The notes under the pieces are model-generated. The model made no database searches. It saw only the letters and a program-made list of their open reading frames with translations, and had not been told where the DNA came from. Made by a program: the position numbers and the translations under genes. Below are positions 54,501-61,300 of a DNA stretch of 64,000 bases, in pieces (position 1 is the first letter of the stretch; each line of letters opens with the position of its first letter). Source of the stretch: Phymorhynchus buccinoides (lineage: Eukaryota > Mollusca > Gastropoda > Neogastropoda > Raphitomidae); assembly GCA_017654935.2 (NCBI GenBank), contig CM065684.1:59157915-59221914 (forward strand). The letters run 5' to 3'.

Positions 54501-57500
54501 TTTATTGGACAAATACATATTGTGACTCTAAGAAATCAGGTATCATTGCTGTTAATTCAGCCCAGCTGCTAGACTTTGCTATGGGAGAAATGGAACACTG
54601 CTGCAGAAGACAGACATCTTTTTGGTACATAAATCTGACCAAGAAACCTTATTAACTTTAAAACAAAAAGAAATAACAATAAAAGATGGTAGTTCAGTTA
54701 ATTCACACTCTGACCAACACCTTACTCATGTGGTGGAAGGGAAAAGAAAGAAAATATCACAATGGAAAAAATCTTCCCCGTGGGGATACCAGAGGGGGAA
54801 GGGGTGGTCTTTCGTACAAATAGTACCCCCACCTTCTGAAGTTCTGTGCTTGTAACTTCCTCTAATCTGTCACTCTCTTTGACTCTAATTTTCCCTTTGC
54901 TTTCTGTCATCTACTCTCTTTCTGCCTTACTGGTCCATTCTCCTGCCTTTGTTCTAGAAATCCTTACAAATATTCTCTCCAGCTGAAGACAGGCATGCTG
55001 GGCCTAACTATTTCTTAGTTAGGTGCAAAACGGCAGCATGACGCACCAGCGCTCATATGACAGGAAACTGTCTGAGCGATCGAGGAAGAAGAAGAATGTA
55101 AGCAGGGGCTAGCAATGATGCATAGGGCTACCAATCGTCCCGCAAAAAAAGGGGTCCCAGGGACTCCTTCACTTACAGGATAGAGGGTCCTAGAGGGTCC
55201 CAGTGGCATTGCGAATGATGAAACAAATTTTTCTAGTGCATCCCTGGGACCCCCTGCACATTCTTTTAGAGGGTCCATAAGAATTTTAGTGCTTCACAGA
55301 CCCCCAAATGGGGGTCCCTGGGAGCCCTGATGCATTTACCTCCGACTGGGAGGCCCCCAGGTCTGTGAGGAGGGTGGTGATCTGGGGGATGAAGTCGTGG
55401 GAGGCGCTGTGCTTCAGCAGGGACAGCATCTGCATCTTGAGGTTCTTGCGCACGCTGCTCACCTGGGACTTGGCCAGGGTAGGGGGCAGGTTCACTGTGT
55501 AACAAAAAGCAGGCATAAACTGAGATGTAAATTTAGAGACAAGACACACACTCATCTGCATCTTGAGGTTCTTGCGCACGCTGCTCACCTGGGACTTGGC
55601 CAGGGTGGGGGGCAGGTTCTCTGTGTAACAAAAAGCAGGCATAAACTGAGATGTAAATTTAGAGACAAGACACACACTCATCTGCATCTTGAGGTTATTG
55701 CGCACGCTGCTCACCTGGGATTTGGCCAGAGTAGGGGGGCCGGCTCGAATGCAACTTCTAGTTGGCCGATATTGCCCAGAATAAAAGTAAGAGGTTTAAA
55801 CTAAAGAGCACACAATATCCCACTGATGATCAAATACTGTATAAAGGACTCTCAAGCTGAAAGCATGGGCACAAAAATATGTTGAGTTATTCTGTTTTGC
55901 TTACTGACATTTCTTTTATTTTGCAAGACGTAATGAATTTTAAAGTTAGTATTTTGGTTTCTAGCATTTCCAACTCTTTGATGTTTGATGGGTGTGTATG
56001 TGTGTACGTGCATGCATGCGTGTGAGAGAGGGTGAGAAAATCACTTGAGAATTTGATGTTTGATGGGTGTCACTTGTATGTGTGTACGTGCATGCATGCG
56101 TGTGAGAGAGGGTGAGAAAATCACTTGTATGTGTGTACGTGCATGCATGCGTGTGAGAGAGGGTGAGAAAATCACTTGAGAATTTGATGTTTGATGGGTG
56201 TGTATGTGTGTACGTGCATGCATGCGTGTGAGAGAGGGTGAGAAAATCACTTGCAAATTGGCCACAAATGATATGATGGGCGTTTGTGTTTTTTTTAGTC
56301 TTGTGTATTTATGCAGAAGGATGCGATTGAGTCAGAACTCCAGTTACCATGAAGGGCTTCAAAGCTCTGGATGACCTGGTCGAAGAAAGTGGTGCGCTGC
56401 TTGGCGACGTTGGCTAGGGCCCCCATCACCGTCATCAGGTTGATGCTGCACACAAAAATCACAACAAAATGTCAAGTTTTGTTCATAATAATAATAATAA
56501 TAATAATAATGATTCGCTAACAATACGATTACTGATCTTTCCTTTATATAATGATACTATTTCCTTTATTGCTAAACTTTAATTACCGTATTTTTCGGAT
56601 CATTAGGCGCTGCTGTGTATAAGGCGAATAGGGCAATTTTTAAGAAAAATCTGAACAAATTAAAGTAAAAGGCGCCCTCGTTTATAAGGCGATACACATC
56701 TTGCAAAAGAAAGTCGAAGTTTGAAGCCTGTACACGTCCTGTAAACGCTTACTGACCACCATTACTGCTGTCATAAATGAGAGTTGGCTCCCTTCTCAAA
56801 TAATCGAACTTCCATTTTTGCGACTTCCAGTTGTTGTGTTTGGACTTTTCTTCGCAAAAACTGGTAGAATTGTGGCATTTTAAGCTCTACAACGATGCTT
56901 TTTACATCCAATGAAGGGTTATGGCATCTGTTGGACGGTTTCTCGGATGATAATAGGGATTTTGAAGCATTTTAACGTGAGAATTCGTCGTATCGGCGAC
57001 TCGTTACCACTTTCGATGACTGACTCACAGTAGACTGTACTGAACACAGCAATTTGTTGCCTCTATTCTCATGATTTTGTTCAATAATAGGGCGGCCTCG
57101 TTTATTAGGCGCATAGGTCGAAATTGGAGAAAAAAATATCGCCTTATAGTCTGAAAATGACGGTAAAACAACAGCAACAACAGAATCAAATCAGGAATCA
57201 AAAATAAAGACTGAACAGAAAATGCTCACCACAAAATAGCGATGAACGAAAGGTGCAGTTATGTTGAATAGCCCACTGTAATCCCATACAACATGGGTGC
57301 TACTCCCCAAAATGAAAAAAACCTGAAAGGCAGGGGTCCAGGGACTGGCCCCATCAGGTTCAGGGGCAGAGCCCCGTTGGACGATTCAGGGGAGGCAACT
57401 TAAGAGAGAGATACAACGAGACAGATAGTCAAAATGAGAGACAGAGACAGTTTGAGTCTGATAAGCCTTGTAAAATTATTACATTGCCTTTGTAAACTTC

Positions 57501-58307
57501 CAAGATAGAACAACTAGACTAAGTTCAAAACGCCCCAAATCGCTTGTGGATAATTTATTTTTCTTGGGATGGATGACCAAAAAACTGAAGTTCAGTTTCT
57601 GGTAAAATTAAAAATACTGAAATCAGTCAAAAAAATGAAAGAGTAGCACCCATGCATACAAACACATCCATGCACACCTCTGATCAAATCTCCACTGCAG
57701 TTTTGTTTTCCAGTTTTGTCATTTCGACAAAGAAAAAAGACAAGGCGATGCAGCACTAGTGGCGACATTCTATATGTGTGGTAACAGACGAATCACAGTG
57801 ACCCGAAAGGCCTACTTCAGGCCCGTTCTTCCGTCACGAGTGGTTGAACCTCCCAGTTTCCATAGCAAAATAATCAACGAATTGATTGTGGCATTGCACC
57901 ACGGCCAAGAAGAAGGTAATACAACACCATCAAACACAATACCTGCACGGACAGGTGTGAAAGACTTCATAGGTCCTCTACCTGTTTTCTCACAATCACA
58001 CTATTTATTCGTCCAAAAAATGGAAATGTGTGTGTGGTGGCATGTAAAAAGTTAAACAGTATGTAATAAAAGATCACAGTTCCAATGTTAAAATATCAGA
58101 TTCACGAAAAACTTAAGCACACGCAGACAGCAAGCACCCCCGCTACACCCCCTCCTCCCCCCTCATACACATACAGACAGACAGACAGACAAACAGGCAA
58201 AGGCTGAGGAAGAGAGAGAGAGAGGGTGGTGAAAAAGAGAGAGAGTGAGAGACAGAAATAACGAGAGAGAGAGGAGGAGAGAGAGAAAGAGTGAGAGAGA
58301 AAGAAGG

Positions 58308-58389
<82 letters not shown>

Positions 58390-61300
58390 ACAAACACACA
58401 TAATCATAATAATCATTAAGTAAAGATGCACACAAGACACACCTAACTCACACACGTATATACGCACTTAATACATCAATTAACACATTTATCACCTGGA
58501 TATGTGTGGAGACCTCTAGAACAGGTTCTGTCCCTCTGCCTATGGATAACTGACTCCCTTAAGTACAAAATAACTGCACCCCTTCAGCACAAACAGGTGC
58601 GCAGCAGTCTTTCCTTTCCTTCTACCTGTGTTTTCCCACCTGGATATGTGAGGTGATCCCTGGAACTGCACCAAACTCAGGAACAGGTTCCGTCCCTCTG
58701 CCTATGGATAACTGACTCCCTTCAGCACAAACAGGTGCACAGCAGTCTTTCCTTTCCTTCTACCTGTGTCTTCTCACCTGGATATGTGAGGTGATCCCTG
58801 GAACTGCACCAGACTCAGGAACAGGTTCTGTCCCTCCGCCTCCAGTTTCTTCAGGCGCACCAGGCGGTTGTTTTCCGTCAGATCGTCCAGGGAAAGTTCA
58901 CCCGCTTTTTTCGCTTCGCTTTGCTGAACAGAATATTATAAACAGTTTGAAAAAGTGATGCCAGAATTTTTGTTTTGTTTTTTGCTTCACTTTGCTGAAT
59001 AGAAGAGTGGTGTTTTTTTGGTGTGCTTCCCTTTGTTGAACAGAATATTATAACAATGTGAAAAAGTGATGCCAGAACATTTTAAATTTGTAAAAATTTT
59101 TACTTCGCTTCGCTGAACATATATACAACAGTGTGCAAAAGCGGTGGAAGAAAAAAAAGAATATAAAATTCATACATCACTAACACACAGACAAATCTGA
59201 ACGATGTTAAACAAGAAAATAAATATATATAAGACAGACCACTTTAAGGAAACCACAAAAAATGAATTAGACTGTATTTTTAATAGTTTGAAACATATTC
59301 CTTTTTGCTTAGAAAGTGAAAAAAGCGTCATCAGCTTTGAAACAAAACTCAGTTACCATCTCTCTAGAGGTTTCAACTTCAAGTAAGACTACAGACAAAG
59401 TTAGGTAGTTCAGTTAGTTAGTCCGTTATAGTCCCGTCAACAGCTATGGTTATCTCAGGACTGTCACTGCATAAAGTTCGACCACGTATACACAGATAAA
59501 GATGACAAAAAACAAACCAAACAAACAGAAACAGCAATATTGCACAAGTACACACACATACAAAAGTAGTTTCCAAACTTACAGATGATTTCTTGGAGAA
59601 AGCCAACGTCAGCCCTTCCATTAATTTCACCACATGTGTCCGAACTCTGCAAGACAAAATCATTTTTGTAAAAATCCTTTCATGATTATTAAAAGATGAA
59701 TTTTATTTTCTACTTTTCCCAACAAAAACACCCCCCCAACATTCAAACCATTCAGTATTCAAAACCATTGTGATATTCTATTATAAATATTACAATCTCT
59801 CTAACTTCATAATAGCTTGCCTAAACTTTGTCTGATAAGACATCTTACACACACTTTATTGAAGAAAATCAACTTGCCAGTTGGATAAATGAACACGACA
59901 GAAACAAAAATCTGTGAAAACAACAGTAAGTTGAAAAAAAAGAAGTTATAATTTTAAAAAAACCCATGAAATCTGAATGAAATAATCCCCTTTGCAGCTA
60001 TTGCGATCATAAGAATTTAGAGAGCACCAGTGACATATCCAATATAGTTTTGAAAATATAAAAACAGCAATAAAATTCCTACCCACCCATCATTATCAGA
60101 ATCGATCAGCTCCAGGAGTCCTGACTTGATCTGGTTCACCTGCTCCCACACCACATTCATCTCTGGGGTCACCACCTTGACCCTGCTGATCCACTGTCAC
60201 ACACACATGGTCACACACATGGTTATGGCATCTAGTTCACCTGCTCCCACACAAAATTCATCTCTGGGGTCACCACCTTGACCCTGCTTATCCACTGTCA
60301 CACACACATGGTCACACACATAGTTATGGCATCTAGTTCACCTGCTCCCACACCACATTCATCTCTGGGGTCACCACCTTGACCCTGCTTATCCACTGTC
60401 ACACACACATGGTCACACACATGGTTATGGCATCTAGTTCACCTGCTCCCACACCACATTCATCTCTGGGGTCACCACCTTGACCCTGCTTATCCACTGT
60501 CACACACACATGGTCACACACATAGTTATGGCATCTAGTTCACCTGCTCCCACACCACATTCATCTCTGGGGTCACCACCTTGACCCTGCTTATCCACTG
60601 TCACACACACATGGTCACACACATAGTTATGGCATCTAGTTCACCTGCTCCCACACCACATTCATCTCTGGGGTCACCACCTTGACCCTGCTGATCCACT
60701 GTCACACACACATGGTCACACACATAGTTATGGCATCTAGTTCACCTGCTCCCACACCACATTCATCTCTGGGGTCACCACCTTGACCCTGCTTATCCAC
60801 TGTCATACAACAACAACAACATACAGTATTTATACGGCGCTGAATCTTGATAGAAATCAAATCAAAGCGCACACACACGTTAGCATTCAAAGCGCATTCA
60901 AACACAAACGCAATACAAGTTTTACAACGCGAACACACACAGATAACATAAATGGAATATAGCAGAAACAGACCTAATGGCAAGAGAGAGAAGATAAAGA
61001 GAGAGGAGCTTTAATGATGGGGGAACAGGTGGGTTTTGAGGTTAGCTTTGAAAGCAGAGAGAGTCGGTCGCTGACGGAGGGAGAGCGGAAGTTTGTTCCA
61101 GGAGGTCGGTCCTGTATACACACATGGTCACACACATAGTTATGGCATCTGCATGTCTGTTTAGCTCTTCTAGTACCAAGGCAAATACGTTCACCCACTG
61201 CATCACTCTACACTCCCACTAAATGCAAAGACATTCTGATTCACTGCCAAGTACCCTGCCATGTGTTTGTCTATTTTCAGAGCTTATGTCAGTGATTTTT

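Noticed and set aside
58102..58467. Leu/Ser-rich membrane-like ORFs on the - strand
   Set aside because: They are translations of the GA microsatellite.
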